Assembly: GCA_021613375.1 (NCBI GenBank)
Contig: CM038714.1
Span: 43,163,123 to 43,227,122 of the forward strand
From: Megaleporinus macrocephalus
Taxonomy: Eukaryota; Chordata; Actinopteri; Characiformes; Anostomidae
Length of the DNA stretch: 64,000 nucleotides
Direction: 5' to 3'
Position numbers and translations under genes: made by a program. Of this stretch, positions 39,161 to 51,378 are shown one piece after another. The notes beneath the pieces were generated by a model. That model ran no database searches, was not told the origin of the DNA, and saw nothing but the letters and a program-made list of their open reading frames with translations. The stretch's first letter is position 1. Every line of letters begins with the position of its first letter.

Positions 39161-39513
39161 GCCAATGCATCAGTGCTAGGGGTATTTCTAAAAGAGGTTT
39201 TAGCTTAAAGAGTAGCTTAAAATAATACAAGAGTTTAGAAAAGGGTTGAACCTTTGCCCCTTGTTGCCCGAGGTGCTCGTATTAGGTGCGCATGAAAGGT
39301 TCCTGACCACTTTATTGGTCAGACTTGCCTCAGACTTCTTTTCCTAGTTCTCCATTCACTGCTGCAGCAACTGCAGCTATTGACTGGTCAGGTTTACAGA
39401 GATCTGTATCAGCATTCCCTTCTTTCTTTGTACATATAGCGTCCGATACGGAGATGTGTTTGAGGGACATCTGCTGTTCTAACAGACTAAGAGTTAAACT
39501 TAACCCTCTAGAT
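39161..39513. other. No gene recognised
   Basis: A spacer before a hAT element. The 87-codon plus frame at 39325-39588 runs into the element and has no domain. Confidence 0.4.
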
Positions 39514-40144
39514 CAGGGGTCACTAATAGGTGGACCCAGGCGTTGTCCAGTGTGGACCCAAACTGATAAACTTTTAAGAATGATTTAACTTTGACTGTGT
39601 TTATTTTAAGAGGCGGAGCTTTTCTTGTCTTTACGGTATACGGGCTTTACGGCACAGTGAACTCACAGACCAATCGTGTGCGCTGTAAGATCACCAAAGC
39701 TGCTCCTCAGCCAATCAGATCTGTGCAGATTGGGGCGTGCGCATACAGGCGATGTACAAAGCTAGGAGCAGCAGCCGGAGACTAAAGCAAGTCAGAAATA
39801 ACATCAAAACTGAAAAGTGAACAGTGAAAACTGACTGTTTAACAGGAACGGTTCTGGAATAGACTCGCTCGTCTAGTTTTGGAGAATACCACTCTGTAGA
39901 ACCAACATGTCAATTTGTGAAGCTGAATTAACGAGAAGACACATGTTTTATTTATTTTCTCTATAAATAAACACTTAAGATGCATGTTTTTTAAATGTAG
40001 CTCTTGTTCTTACTTAGTAAGGACAAAACATTTAAATTCATTAAGTTCAGCATTTAAACAGTAAATATACTAAAATATACTGAACGGTATGTGTAAAAAG
40101 TTTGTCTTTCAGTTGCTGATGGTATAAGATGCTGATACTAGGTA
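39514..40144 (+). mobile_element. hAT-type element end (copy 1 of an inverted pair)
   Basis: It starts CAGGGGTCACTAATAGG, then GTTGTCCAGTGTGGACCCAA. The whole stretch aligns in reverse with 60015-60637, including TCTTTACGGTATACGGGCTT, CAGCCAATCAGATCTGTGCA and TAAGATGCTGATACTAGG. Homology ends at about 40144, where another element begins. It carries no transposase. Confidence 0.75.
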
Positions 40145-40184
40145 ACGTAAATAACTTAAAAAACTGTTCTCCTCTGTCCCCAGT

Positions 40185-40458
40185 CGTCTGTTGAGTGTTG
40201 TAAGAAGAAGGGGGGATGCCACACAGTGGTAAAAATGGCCTTGTCCCAACTTTTTTGGGATTTGTTGACGCCATGAAATTTTGAAACAACATATTTTTTT
40301 TTCCTTAAAATGATACATTCTCTCAGTTTCAACTTTTGATCTGTGATTTGTATTCGATTCTGAATAAAATATTAGATGTTGGCACCTCCACATCATTGCA
40401 TTCAGTTTTTATTCCCAATTTGTTTAGTGTCCCAACTTTTTGGGAATCCGGTTTGTAG
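40185..40458 (+). mobile_element. 3' end of a fish DNA transposon
   Basis: GTGGTAAAAATGGCC, GTCCCAACTTTTTTGGGA and TTCTGAATAAAATATTAGAT are followed by the terminal CCCAACTTTTTGGGAATCCG and GTTTGTAG. This is the end sequence of a very common teleost DNA element. The TIR-like CCCAACTTTTT word occurs twice. The start is lost where it abuts the hAT copy. No transposase reading frame remains. Confidence 0.6.
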
Positions 40459-40739
40459 TTTTATTGGTTATATGAGCCACTTCAATAGAACATGAAAATC
40501 CACTAGTAAAAATCACCTCTTAGACGCCCAGTCTTTGTCAAACTATACATGTCTTTGTCGAGCTATCCAAGTGGGTATGTAGGCCAGAGGAAACTTAAAG
40601 AACTATATTAAAATGTTGGTATGATAATAAACAAGAGTGCTTTATTAAATGTCATGCAAAACATATGGAATAAAACACATATCAGACCCACACTGTAAAA
40701 AAGTGGTATATCTGGTAATTGGAAATGGCTAATAAGCAG
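40459..40739. other. No gene recognised
   Basis: AT-rich spacer with nothing supported. Confidence 0.4.
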
Positions 40740-41000
40740 TTTGACTCTGTCCAGCCCTCCTGGCCCTCTTCACCAGGTGTACAGAATGTAAGGCGGCTGG
40801 GACGAGGCAAACGCGTGCAGTTATTAAAGGCAAACTTTAATATCATGAGGGCAATCCAAAAGCGTGGTCACAGAAAGAGTCCAGGTCAAAACCATGACAA
40901 ACGACAAGGCAAAGGCGTAAACAGTGAACAAGCTAGGGTCAGCACAACAGCAAACAAATCCAATAAGTTTATATTGAAAGAATATAAATATGGTGAAACA
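40740..41000. mobile_element. Retroelement-like fragment
   Basis: GGGACGAGGCAAACGCGTGC and GCAGTTATTAAAGGCAAAC, then GTCCAGGTCAAAACCATGAC, resemble the AACA-rich fragment at 28996-29430. A 125-codon plus frame runs through it but is not conserved with any family I know. Confidence 0.3.
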
Positions 41001-41859
41001 GCAGCCTTTAACTTAGACTTTAGTAAGGTATGCATCAGACATGCACATGCATACTGCTACGGGTTAAACTTTAGGCTCCTAGGGGCTCTAACGTAACATA
41101 TTATAGATGTAGACGTTGCAGTAACTTAAATTTAAATTAAATTTATGAAGCATGTTAATATATGTATGTTTAATGTTATGTGAACTTACTGAAGGACATA
41201 CTGAAGGCTGTCAGTGGCTGCCTGAAAGCTATTCTTGATCTGTTATGTCTTGTGCTAGCAGGTTTAATTTGAGGGCTGATTGTGTGTGTCGACTTAATCA
41301 CGTTTTATTGGCCACCAGCTGCTAAACCCAGTGTTATCATGTAATACAGTGTGGTTTGCTTTAAAATCATTTGCAATGTTTTGTTTGAATGGCAGTTGTT
41401 GCTGTAATTGAAGAGGTTATGGTTCAAGGGTTTTAAAACCTGGTTCTTTTTCAACTTTATCACTGACCACTCTGAGGGTCTTTGCCTGGCCCTGGATATA
41501 ATGCTTATCACCCAATATTATATAGTGAAACGAACAATGTCCAGCATAAAGGTCTAATACAGAACAAATGTTGGTCATCTTCATCATACAACAAACAGCA
41601 AGACACAAGGTTTTTTTATCATTGTATGTGAACAATATATAAATAACATTAACAATGCAACAGCTACTACCAATAGTAACTATTACTTCTACTAATAATA
41701 ATGGCAGTTTATTTTATGCTCTCTATAGCACAATTTCTTTGTAATCACAAATCAGTACATTGAATAACAAACCCTGCACAGCTGGAGTCAAACTAGCAAG
41801 CTAATTATTATAACGTGGTTTTAGAGTGAACGCCGGCAGGAGTGCTGCTGCTGCTTGCG
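41001..41859. other. No gene recognised
   Basis: AT-rich, single-copy-looking DNA. No supported feature. Confidence 0.4.
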
Positions 41860-42037
41860 GGTCATTTTTTAATTTTAAGTTTTAACTTTTTAAGTATTTT
41901 TTAGATACTTTTTAAGAACTTTTTTAATATTGTATATTCTTGTTTTTATTATCTAATTATTGTTTGCTATTTTGTATTTTTTGTAAGGTGTCCTTGAGTG
42001 ACAGAAAGGCGCCTATGAAATAAAATGTATTATTATA
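41860..42037 (+). mobile_element. LINE or SINE 3' tail
   Basis: A T-rich stretch is followed by TGTAAGGTGTCCTTGAGTGA, GAAAGGCGCCTATGAAATAA and then AATGTATTATTAT. GAAAGGCGC before AATAAA and an ATT tail is the classical 3' end of fish LINE-related elements. It is heavily 5'-truncated and no target duplication could be fixed. Confidence 0.6.
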
Positions 42038-42267
42038 ACAATTCAAAGCTAGCATTAGATTGTAAGCAGTTATGATATAAAGCCAAGAAAATCCCATTTA
42101 AGTTTTAAAATCATTAAAAACTTTATAAATATACAGAAATATGATTACCTTAAAGGGCATCAAGAAAGAGTTAAGTTAAGTTAATTGAAGGTTATGTTGA
42201 CTACAAGGCTCTTAAAGTGCACTGTTCAAAGTTAGCTTGGTTAGTGAGGTAGCATTAAAGATGTTGA

Positions 42268-42680
42268 AATGTAGAGCTTCCCAGAGAAAGAGATATGGCA
42301 CCTAGATTAAAGGTTATATCAACCATGGTGAGGGTAAATTATAGTGTAAGACACTGTAGTTAGTTTGTTTAGTTTACTGGTGTTACAGATATTAAGCTAA
42401 AGCTTTAGAAAGAACAAGAGGTACTGAGCAATTGGATTAAAGTCCACCAATATATCCACCATGTTGACTGTAATACCCAACACTGTAGATTATCAATGGT
42501 AGTCAACTAGACAGCAGGCAATCAACATTTAAAGCTTCACCAAAAGGCACCTAGATTGAAGTTAAGTTCAGCTAGGTGGCCAGCATTTAAGGCATTCGCA
42601 TATAAACTTTTACAAGGAGCACAAGAAATGGAGCAACTAGATTGAAGCCTATATCCTATAGCCTATTTTTTACATACTGT
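42268..42680 (+). repeat. Degenerate tandem repeat of irregular period
   Basis: A pattern of AGCTT/ACTTT, an A/G-rich stretch, GGCACCTAGATTAAAG-like words and then TATATC-ACCATG recurs near 42268, 42395, 42528 and 42600. The copies are strongly diverged, so the array is old. No coding potential. Confidence 0.35.
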
Positions 42681-44180
42681 GCCATCTATTAAAAAGCTTG
42701 TTTATACTGATGATCGTCATAAAGTTTACGGCTCAGCAGAACCTGTTGGTTTATGGCAGGAACCACCCAAGGACCTCACCATACAGGTCGCGGCTAGTTG
42801 GATCTGTAACCATTGGAATTAAATGGTGCATGTTTTTCTGGCTAAGTAGACCATTCTCAGGTCTTCTTAGAGCATGTCTGTACTACAGTATCCTCGAGAA
42901 TAAAGAGTATACTCTGAACTGGGCTCCCACTACTTATTTTGACAGCGAGTAAAGAAGTTACAGCAGCTTAAAAACTGTAGTTAGACAAAGATAGTTTGGT
43001 TTGCTAGCTAGCGTGTAAAACTAAAGTCACCTGCTGCTGCGCTAAAGCAACATTCTCTGGCCAGTTCTTGGGCATGTAGTTCACGTGGCTCTTTCCTGTC
43101 AATGCACTCGATTCTTCCTGGCAACAAACTGCACCAGATTCTCGGAGGATAGGAGCAAATCAGACTAGCGAGACAGAAAAAGAGGTCAGAAGAAGCATGA
43201 TCTACTGGAATTAGTTTGATAGGCCGTGTTTGTAATCTGAGCACATAAGCTTGCCAAACAAAATGCTGTTTAACTCCACTTGCTCCCATGTGGTGTATAT
43301 AATGTACTGAGCAGAATAGGGAGGGAATTAAAGGAGCATGCAAGCTAACTGTATCATGTAAATGTTTTGAGGTAGCTTCACAGATGATTGTCAACTGATT
43401 TTCATTGATGGAAGTGCTACCGGGGCGCTAAGAATGTTCCAGGGGTAGCTGACAACCTTGCCTCCTAGTGGCTCCTTTGGTGTCATGTGAGAAGTTACAA
43501 GCCAAGCCTCGGCTCAAAGTCGCTACAGCCGCGCAAATGCGGATTTCCAGAAAGATTACAGCACATAACTGTAAGGGGCAAAAGTGCAAGGATATTACAT
43601 TCAATGGGGGGATGGGAGGGGAAGATGTCTCGGAATGCTGCCAGGAGGCAACACGTTCCAGAGTGGCCACACTATCGCTTTAGATTAGGAATGACTTCAT
43701 AAAATGGAACATGCCCACGCTGCAGGGCTTGACCAGGTTGAAACGGCTGGAGAAGAAGTCCAATGATTTACATCATGCACACCTTTATTTGAGTATGACC
43801 TTGAGTATTGAGTATGATTGGCAACCTTCTTGAGCACATTCAAATGTTTTTGTTATTCATCAAATTGGTCTTAAATTGGGAATATTAGAGAAAACAAACT
43901 TAAGTATTACAAAACATTATGCATTGTACAACCTTTACATGCAATGTCATGTAGGACATGTTTCACTGCAGCTTTCCAAGGGTGCGAATATTTTGGAAAG
44001 CAGCGAGGGGGCGAATGAGCTTAAATCAATAGGGTCATCAGCATTTAGCTTCAGTGTAATTCCACTGGCTGGTTTTCAGGAACTCTAGGAATGGCCTGTT
44101 TGTAATTCTGATGTAATTAAGGCCTCAAATCTACAGTTTTGTCCAATTCAATGGGGCTGCCTGCCTCCTCTTATAACGTA
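42681..44180. other. No gene recognised; mixed-composition block 43000-43720
   Basis: Overlapping frames on both strands (43008-43394 minus, 43428-43670 minus, 43468-43683 plus) lie in a GC-richer stretch with CpGs and have no conserved motif. A regulatory block or a lost pseudogene are both possible. Nothing decides between them. Confidence 0.3.
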
Positions 44181-44744
44181 GGGTGTCTCAAAACCTAGTG
44201 AGTGTCTAAGTAGGCTGTCTATGTAAGCAGCTGTTTAAGTAGGCAGTGTTCTATCCTCATAAGACAGATTATTGACACAATCTAGTTAGAGAGAGACTTC
44301 GTCACGCGACCGGTGGTTTAGCTGGTTGCTAAGTTACCAGCCGGCATCCAAAGTAAAAGCCCGAGGCTTAAAAATCCGCTAGCATAAATGCTAAAGGCTC
44401 GAGAATAAAACTGTAAAATGGTCAAAAACTCGTTACAGAGTTTTAAATAAAATACTGTTTTGTGTGATTATATGACCAGAAACACATTAAAACACCAGAT
44501 AGAATCAAAATAACTCACATTTTAAAACCACTTCACTGCTCGTAGATTTGCCTGCATTGCATCATGGGATTGCCTTAGCGGCTAAGGAAGCATCCAATGC
44601 TTTCTTAAAATCAGGCCAAAATAAAGTTCCTCAGTAGACAGCATGTTTAAGGTATGTAATTGGGACAGCCTACATGTCGGGAGCACATACTATGACGTAA
44701 AATGCTGCCTATGTAGGCAGCTCACTTGGTTTTGAGACACACCC
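44181..44744. mobile_element. Complete non-autonomous DNA transposon
   Basis: The left end is GGGTGTCTCAAAACCTAGTG, then AGTGTCTAAGTAGGCTG. The right end in reverse is GGGTGTGTCTCAAAACCAAG, then TGAGCTGCCTACATAGGCAG. GTA lies immediately on both sides, perhaps a 3-bp target duplication, which would suit a PIF/Harbinger-like element, but three bases can match by chance. No coding capacity. Confidence 0.65.
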
Positions 44745-44774
44745 GTAGACTCGCTAGGAATTAAACGTATATGC

Positions 44775-45422
44775 CTAAATGTGTATCACGTATTCAAACA
44801 TTGCAGCATTTGTAAAAATTAAAGGAGAACCAAAGCAATTGTCTTGACTCAGTACTAAATATCTATAGGCCTTTATTAGCCCGGTTTGTAGTTCCCTGGA
44901 GTTTGACAACAACGAGCTGATACGTTGAATGGCACTAGTGGTATGGCACAAAAGAACACATAAAAATAATATCACTTCCATTTCTGCCACCACTCTGTTG
45001 TCACCGGGCTCAGTTTTAGGATGAAAGAAGGGGATGAATCGTGCAGGCTTAAAGCCCTGAATCAGTGTGTGTCTTACAATGGGAGCTGCCCACTGCGCTG
45101 GCCTCGGCTGCCTTGCAAGAGGCATCTTAAGGGGAAAATGGGTTCCATCCTGCTCGCCACAGCGAAGGAGAATGACTCCCAGTTCATGACGCTGTGACTG
45201 GACTGCTAATCGTGGAGTTAGCAACCACAGCAGGTGGACATGGGAGAGAGCAGCATCCCAGAGATTGGTGAGGTGCGGGAGGGAAGGGTTTGGGGGGCGG
45301 GGGACGGGGGGACACACCAGCTGGTCAGTTTTTAGAATAAGTGGGAAAATGATTTCTTTTGGCCGGGATATTGAAAGCAGGGTGTTAACGGTGTAATTGT
45401 CTATTTTTCTGAAGCAAATCAA
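44775..45422 (-). other. Longest open reading frame (215 codons), no recognised product
   Basis: This minus-strand frame is the longest in the window and lies outside the neighbouring transposon. It has no signal peptide, zinc finger, transmembrane pattern or catalytic motif that I recognise. The underlying DNA (about 45000-45310) is GC-richer and stop-poor, so a chance frame is quite likely. A block of constrained regulatory DNA is an equally good reading. Confidence 0.15.
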
Positions 45423-46134
45423 GTTATGCCTGGCTCCAGAAGTGAAGACGAATCTGTTTTGATGGCAAGCATACCAGCGATTTTTCTTGATGGGCTTATT
45501 TTAAAATACAGCGGCTGACAAGATGACAATGCTTGGTTGGTTTAGTCAAGTCTAAAAGCATTAAAAGCTTAACTCTTACAGTTTGAGGTTTTACTGTATA
45601 ATTACATACCTATTACAGTTAGTTACACAATAAATTACACTAAAATTAGATTTGTTTTATTATTATTTCTTTTAGCCGACATTTCGATTTTTTCTGATTT
45701 CAAGCATTAAAAAAAACATAAATGCATTTCTTTTCTGCAAAATAAGACTTTAATCATTTACTATTTTAATCAAATTCTTATCATAACATTAAAAGATAGT
45801 ATTTTGCATGCAAAATTAAAAATAAAAAATTTAGAATCTGACCTTTCCACACAGTGTCTCCACTTTACTTTGCTTCACAGTGAGATACATGAGTGCATAT
45901 AGCATTTACATTAGCAGTCAACAGAGCGAGTAGTAGGTGTTATGGCAACAGGACAACAACTTTACTATATGCAAATGGCTTGTGACATTATGACAGGTGG
46001 CAATATAAATAATTAGATCCAACAAATTCTTTAGACATAACACAGGAACATAGCTACAAGATGGCCTGGGTCAGCCTAGACCCTAAGCCTAGACCTTAAG
46101 TCCTCCCAGGGTTCATTGCATGCTGGTGAAGGAT
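45423..46134. other. No gene recognised
   Basis: AT-rich single-copy-looking DNA. Confidence 0.4.
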
Positions 46135-46400
46135 TCACCAGTTGGATCCTTTGTTGCAGTAGAACAGATGATTGTATTTCTTGGCCACATACATAGGAGG
46201 CTTCGAAATGGGACCAGCTAGTTGTGCTGCTGTGATGCAATCAGTCTTCAAATGTAGGCTCTGAAGGATGCAGCATCTGAATTGGGACACAGCCAATGTT
46301 GTGCTTGTTTTGGCCAATAGAAGGTGTTGCTGATATCTACTAGCTACTTCTACTACTTGCTCACCTAGTTTTAGAGAATACTGCTGTGTAAGAAGACACA
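46135..46400. repeat. Interspersed repeat fragment
   Basis: AATGTAGGCTCTGAAGGATG, GCAGCATCTGAATTGGGACA and CAGCCAATGTTGTGC have the look of a fish interspersed repeat. A diverged relative seems to lie at about 54700-54780. The 88-codon minus frame over it is not a gene. Confidence 0.3.
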
Positions 46401-46417
46401 AGGTTTACAAAGTTACT

Positions 46418-46520
46418 TATCCAATATTATCTATTATCCAATATTATCCAATATTATCTATTATCCAATATTATCCAATATTATCTATTGTCCAATATTA
46501 TCCAAAATTATCTATTGGCC
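46418..46520 (+). repeat. 27-bp minisatellite (17+10 subunits)
   Basis: CCAATATTATCTATTAT (17 bp) alternates with CCAATATTAT (10 bp) for about four rounds, with a few substitutions in the last. The short unit is the first ten bases of the long one. Confidence 0.85.
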
Positions 46521-47119
46521 TTCACCACAGTCTAATAAAGTGTAACAGTTACCATGATCAAAATACATGAAACTGGAACTGTTGATATTTGCATGATATA
46601 TTAACCACTGAACTGGAAATGTACCTGGGTTTAATTCGGAATTCTGGTTGCCTTAACTCCTATACTACTTATCTAGCTAGCAAAAAGTACCACTTGACTG
46701 TGGTAAAGAAAACATATAATTATGATAATAATGATAATTCGCTTTAGCATCTACATCTTGGATTGTAATAGACAAGAGTTGGGTTAATTGGCTTTTTCCC
46801 ACTGTGGTATGCTATCATCTGTTATGATAGTAAATGTTAGCTTGTTAAATCTGAGGTAAGCAGTCGGTGTGGTGTTTAATAGTCATTTTCAAATGATTTT
46901 GCTGCTTAGTGGTGGCCATGGCTACATGGCTAGTTGGTTGTCACTCACTTAAGCAATGTCTCTTGTACTTAGGGCTTGCTACCTGGCCCACTAATCTGTA
47001 ACCAGCTTCAAACACAGCAACAAGTAACAAATCTGGGGTGATATTGCCAACTTTGTGAACGTATGGTAAGTCCAAGTCCAAATGAAGGCTGTAAGAAGAA
47101 CTGTGCTCCCTGGAGTGAT
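46521..47119. other. No gene recognised
   Basis: AT-rich DNA with nothing supported. Confidence 0.4.
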
Positions 47120-47400
47120 CCATCCAACACAGGTTTGTGATCCAGAGCTAAACATTCTACATCAGTACCTGGTTTCAATAATACTCTTGTGGTTGGATGC
47201 AGATCCTCACAGCAACATTCCAACATCTGGAGTAAAGTCTTTCCAGAAGAGTAGAGGCTGGTACTGCAGCAAAAGAGGGGCAAGCGCACTATTAATAGCC
47301 TTAATTGAAGAAGAGACTGCAGGTGTCTGCAAACTTAACACTATTATTCTTGAGATACTGTGGTCACATCCCATATAAACCAGCGACCGAAAGCTAAGCA
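47120..47400 (+). pseudogene. Tc1-like transposase C-terminal relic (copy 1)
   Basis: In one plus frame the sequence reads SVPGFNNTLVVGCRSSQQHS, then NIWSKVFPEE, a stop, and RLVLQQKRG. That follows the C-terminal tail of Tc1-like transposases (SVPDLTNAL, then a Leu-Pro-Arg-Arg-Val-Glu-like block and AAKGG). Stops and substitutions show it is dead. The catalytic DDE part is not visible upstream. A second relic of the same tail lies 0.8 kb downstream. Confidence 0.5.
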
Positions 47401-47929
47401 TTAACTAGCTCTTGATCAGACGCCTCATGTTGCAGTTAACATCATTTAATAGCTGTCACGGTCAATTAGCGCACTTCCGCTGGCAGGGGTGGACTGTTTA
47501 CTCCATGTGGGATGCTCTGAAGACTATCTGGGATAATAGCAGCACAGGCTAAAAATAAAAATATAAGCTTGAACAGCATTTTAGAATTAAGGCTAATATA
47601 GAATTAATAAGTAGGGAAAAGATTCCACATACAAGTTTTCAGCAGTATATATATATATAAGAGGGCAGGGAGAGGGCCGCCTGAGAAGGAGTACAATAGC
47701 AAAGCTCAGCCCATGCCTGAGGCATTCTTTTTTAATATGTGTTGCTACCCTTTAGGCCAGGTACACATCCATTTTTCAGATTTGCTTCACGCCGTCTAGC
47801 CACAACACACAACGGCGGGCTCTTACCGGGAGTCGGTAAGATCCCAGCTCTGAATTTACAAAACAAAACTGTTTTGATTTGAATCCACACCTAACTAGTG
47901 CCCCAGCTTTACACATGCTCTATATAACC
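47401..47929. other. Spacer between Tc1 relics
   Basis: Mixed DNA with a short ATATATAT run at about 47647-47659. No supported gene. Confidence 0.35.
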
Positions 47930-48170
47930 AAAAATATCAGCACACCTGCCCCGCTGAAGGCCAAGCTATGGTCAGTGGTCTACAGTTCACCCAGAATTAG
48001 GTTGTGGAACAGTGCATCCATTATCATTGGAGTGGAGTTTGACACATTAGTACCAGACCTCACTAATGCTACTGGTAAAAGAATGCAATCAAATGCTCAC
48101 AGCAATGTTCCAACATTAAGTTGGCTCCAACAAAAGGCCTTCTGAGAAGAGCATAGACTATTACGGCGGT
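47930..48170 (+). pseudogene. Tc1-like transposase C-terminal relic (copy 2)
   Basis: The plus frame that ends at 48145 contains RIRLWNSASIIIGVEFDTL, then VPDLTNATGKRMQSNAHSN. VPDLTNA followed by QSNAHSNVP corresponds to the same transposase tail as copy 1. A stop at 48143 precedes a remnant reading EEHRLLRRF. Copy 2 is better preserved than copy 1, and they are in the same orientation. Confidence 0.5.
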
Positions 48171-51100
48171 TCAGGCAAAACTCTGTAACATTTTCTATGA
48201 ATCCTGTATTGGTAAAGCTATATAAAGGAATTTATACAGCATTGTGGGGCATACATGCTGCCTTATAATATCAGGCATAAGCATACATAATCCTTAAGTA
48301 GTCAAAATGACATGCATAACATTTCATAAAGCAGGAGTATATGTATAAGTCAGGCTCCATTGCTTTTTATAGTATCTGTTTCAATTACGAGTTAGCTTAA
48401 CATTACCTACTATATAAAATTTATACTACATATATAAATTGCTGCTCAATTGCTGTTATATTCTCTCAGTCACATGTTCTCTTGCTTTATAAAGTGCTAT
48501 GTATTAAATTAAAGTACCTATAAGCAATTATATAGACTTATGCTAGGCATTTTAATGTAGTATGCATGCTATAAAGTGCTTTATACATATTTGCTTAGCA
48601 TTGTGAACACAGGTTCATAAGAATTATTGCCAAAAACCGCCAAAAATTTGGACATATAAAGCATCACTTACTTCTTTATGATCCCCCATATACATTCTTT
48701 CCACAGAGATGAATAATCATAGAGCCTACTTGGAAAGCTTAATCAAATCCACAAGATTAGCTATTATTCATTCCGATTAGTTATTCCTGCTGGAATGTTG
48801 ATAAATCTTGATGGATCCTAAAAGCTTTGTCTGCACCAGAAACAGCAGTTAATGGAAAGCCGTGCAGCATAAATCAATGCAACCTTAGTACAGTAGCCAG
48901 CAAACTACTCCTCAAGCAATGATCCGTAGATGTGGCAAAGAAAAGGAAAAGCTGATAAGAAATATTTTAGAATTGAAAACATTTAAATAATAAAACATTT
49001 TATGTGTGAAACTGGCCAAATGTTGTTTGAAATACATCTTGGAATAAAATGTAATGGACTAAATTCATAAAACACAATGGCAGATTTACTATTAAGAGTA
49101 AATAGAATGGTGGTAACACTTTGGCTTATTCAAATAATATAAGCAGTGTGTTTTGGCATTTGTGTGATATGAGGCACCGCTGCACTTTTCCTTTATTTAC
49201 ATGTGCCGGGAGTGATTCATAACATGACACAAACCTGCAAAAAAGTAATGCCTGAAACACTCCGGTGGTAATTTTGCCCGGGAAACCTTCTAGCTGCTGT
49301 TGAAGGAGTACACAAGCAGAAAAAAAGACTAGCTTGTGAAGGTTTTCTGATTGCCAAATTTCTTTGGCACTGTAGTTCAAACAGCCTCTTCAAATTCAGT
49401 GTTTCATGAATTCCCCTCCTGTGCGTGGAAAGTAGATTTAGCCTGTAATCCAAATAAGTGAAGTGTAATTTGACAAGTAGAGATTCTAATTACTCGTTTG
49501 AATTCATTTGCAAGCAGTTTTAGCGCTTAATGCTATTTTTCAATTGGCAAAAACTTTTAGCAATAAATTTCATTTGCACTTGTGGAAATGACATTCTTAC
49601 TAGTGCAAATTCACTTCTTCCTTATCAAAACTGATTAGTCATCAGTGTTTAGTGTACTGATACTGATGGTATTTTAATGTTTACATATGTAAATTGAATT
49701 CCTGATATGGAGTAAACTAGGAGACCAAAAGCCAAACTCAATTGCTATAGTAGTTAGACTTATTTATTTCTTAATAAAAGTGTAACTAATGTTAATAAAA
49801 ATGATTACTGCAATTACAATAAACTGAAAAAAGGTTGATGGAAATTGAAACATGCAAAAATAGAATTCCTGCAATTTAAAGTTTTCTTTATACATAATTT
49901 TTACATAATTTCAACATTTATCAGTAAAGAAACTTTTAAAGTGGAAAGCCTATGTTTGAAAAATGCACTGTATTTATTAGCATTCTTCCCTTAACATTAA
50001 TAGTTCTATTATCATATGACTTGCTATGAGTCTTTTATATGTATGATCTTTGGACACCGTCGAACATACTGTAAAAAGGTACCTATGCACTAAGTACTGC
50101 CCTACATAGACCACTATCACTTTTGTATATCTACCTTTCATTCATAATGCATGGTAACCCATTAGATAACCAACAGGCTTTTTGCAAGTCTTCATTACTT
50201 GTACAGTATTAAAAACAGTCACTAGGCCGTCTAACGCAAACATTAAGGGTTAAAATTAGACGCTGTGCTTGAGTAACATGCCACGAGAACTAGTTTCAGA
50301 CATTACGTCAGTGAGCAAACAGGCAAACTGCCATTGTCGTTTTTTATTCATTGAAAGTAATTTTTCTAATATTAGTTCTTTTTTCCAATGGAGCTCATAC
50401 GTTCAAGTTCGCCCATTCAAATTTCAGATATGAGGCCCATTAACATTTTTCTTCTTAAACCAGCTACTCTAAGCAAATAACATGTATAGCTCAGCTGAGT
50501 GCATTCACACACATTCAATTAATACTATGACCACAATGTTTCCAAAGGAAATTAACTGAACTAGTTACAATGTGTTTACTTGGTAAATGAAAGTTGACTT
50601 TGTAGAGAAAATAGAGTTAGGTGACAGTAGACTGAGCACACATGTGAGTTCCTTTAGTAAGTCACCAGAGACTGTGTTCCCAGTCCAAGACTCAAAAAAT
50701 CAATTGACTTGGATCACTGATATGAAAATATTCAATTAAATTTAATTGAATTAATTGTATATTTTCATCGCTTTTATCAAAAAACAGAACGTAATCATGT
50801 TTTACATAAAACTAAATGTAGATTCCCCGCCCCCAAAATAAAACAGTGTACAATACTATGGTATTACCCACTATACTCTTTAATTACTAGTAATAACTCA
50901 ACAGAAATTGGTTTCAAACTGATGTTTTATTTAATCTAAAAAACTGACATACAAAGTTCAATCAAATCCCTTGATATGCCAGAGCAAAAGTTAGTTTGGT
51001 TGGCTGTTGTTTAAGATTACCACTTGATGTAATGTGTCTCTTTTTTATAAAGATCTTTCATGTTTTATTGTGGTGTTACTACGGAGAACCAGAGACGACA

Positions 51101-51220
51101 CCAGTTGAAGCACTCAAAAGCTGTCTAAAGAGTCTAATAGAACTCGAGTCAACTCACCAGCTCTATACCTAGAGTGAGAATGAACCTCATCTCACTGAAA
51201 TGGATTTGGAAGAATAGTAA
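48171..51220. other. Three kilobases without a recognised feature
   Basis: AT-rich, single-copy-looking DNA with short TTAATTAAAT-type patches (for example about 50730-50760). Frames are short and featureless. This is the longest quiet stretch in the window. Confidence 0.45.
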
Positions 51221-51240
51221 AGAAGATATAATATACATCA

Positions 51241-51335
51241 GGTGGATGATACAGTGATGCAGTCAAGGATGGAGCAAATGGCACCAATGGAGTGGAGGAC
51301 TGATTGGTGCCAGGTGACAGAGGGTCCTTTACAGT
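51241..51335 (+). repeat. Left flank of the 33-bp minisatellite (repeated at right)
   Basis: GATACAGTGATGCAGTCAAG, then GACTGATTGGTGCCAGGTGA and CAGAGGGTCC match the right flank at 53812-53900 (GATACAGTAATGCAGTCAAA, GAGCTGATCGGTGCCAGGTG, ACGAGGAGGCC). The array is therefore bracketed by direct repeats of about 90 bp. Confidence 0.7.
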
Positions 51336-51378
51336 ATTCGGCAGGACAGGTGGGCGGTTATTACCTCGGAAAGAGAAA

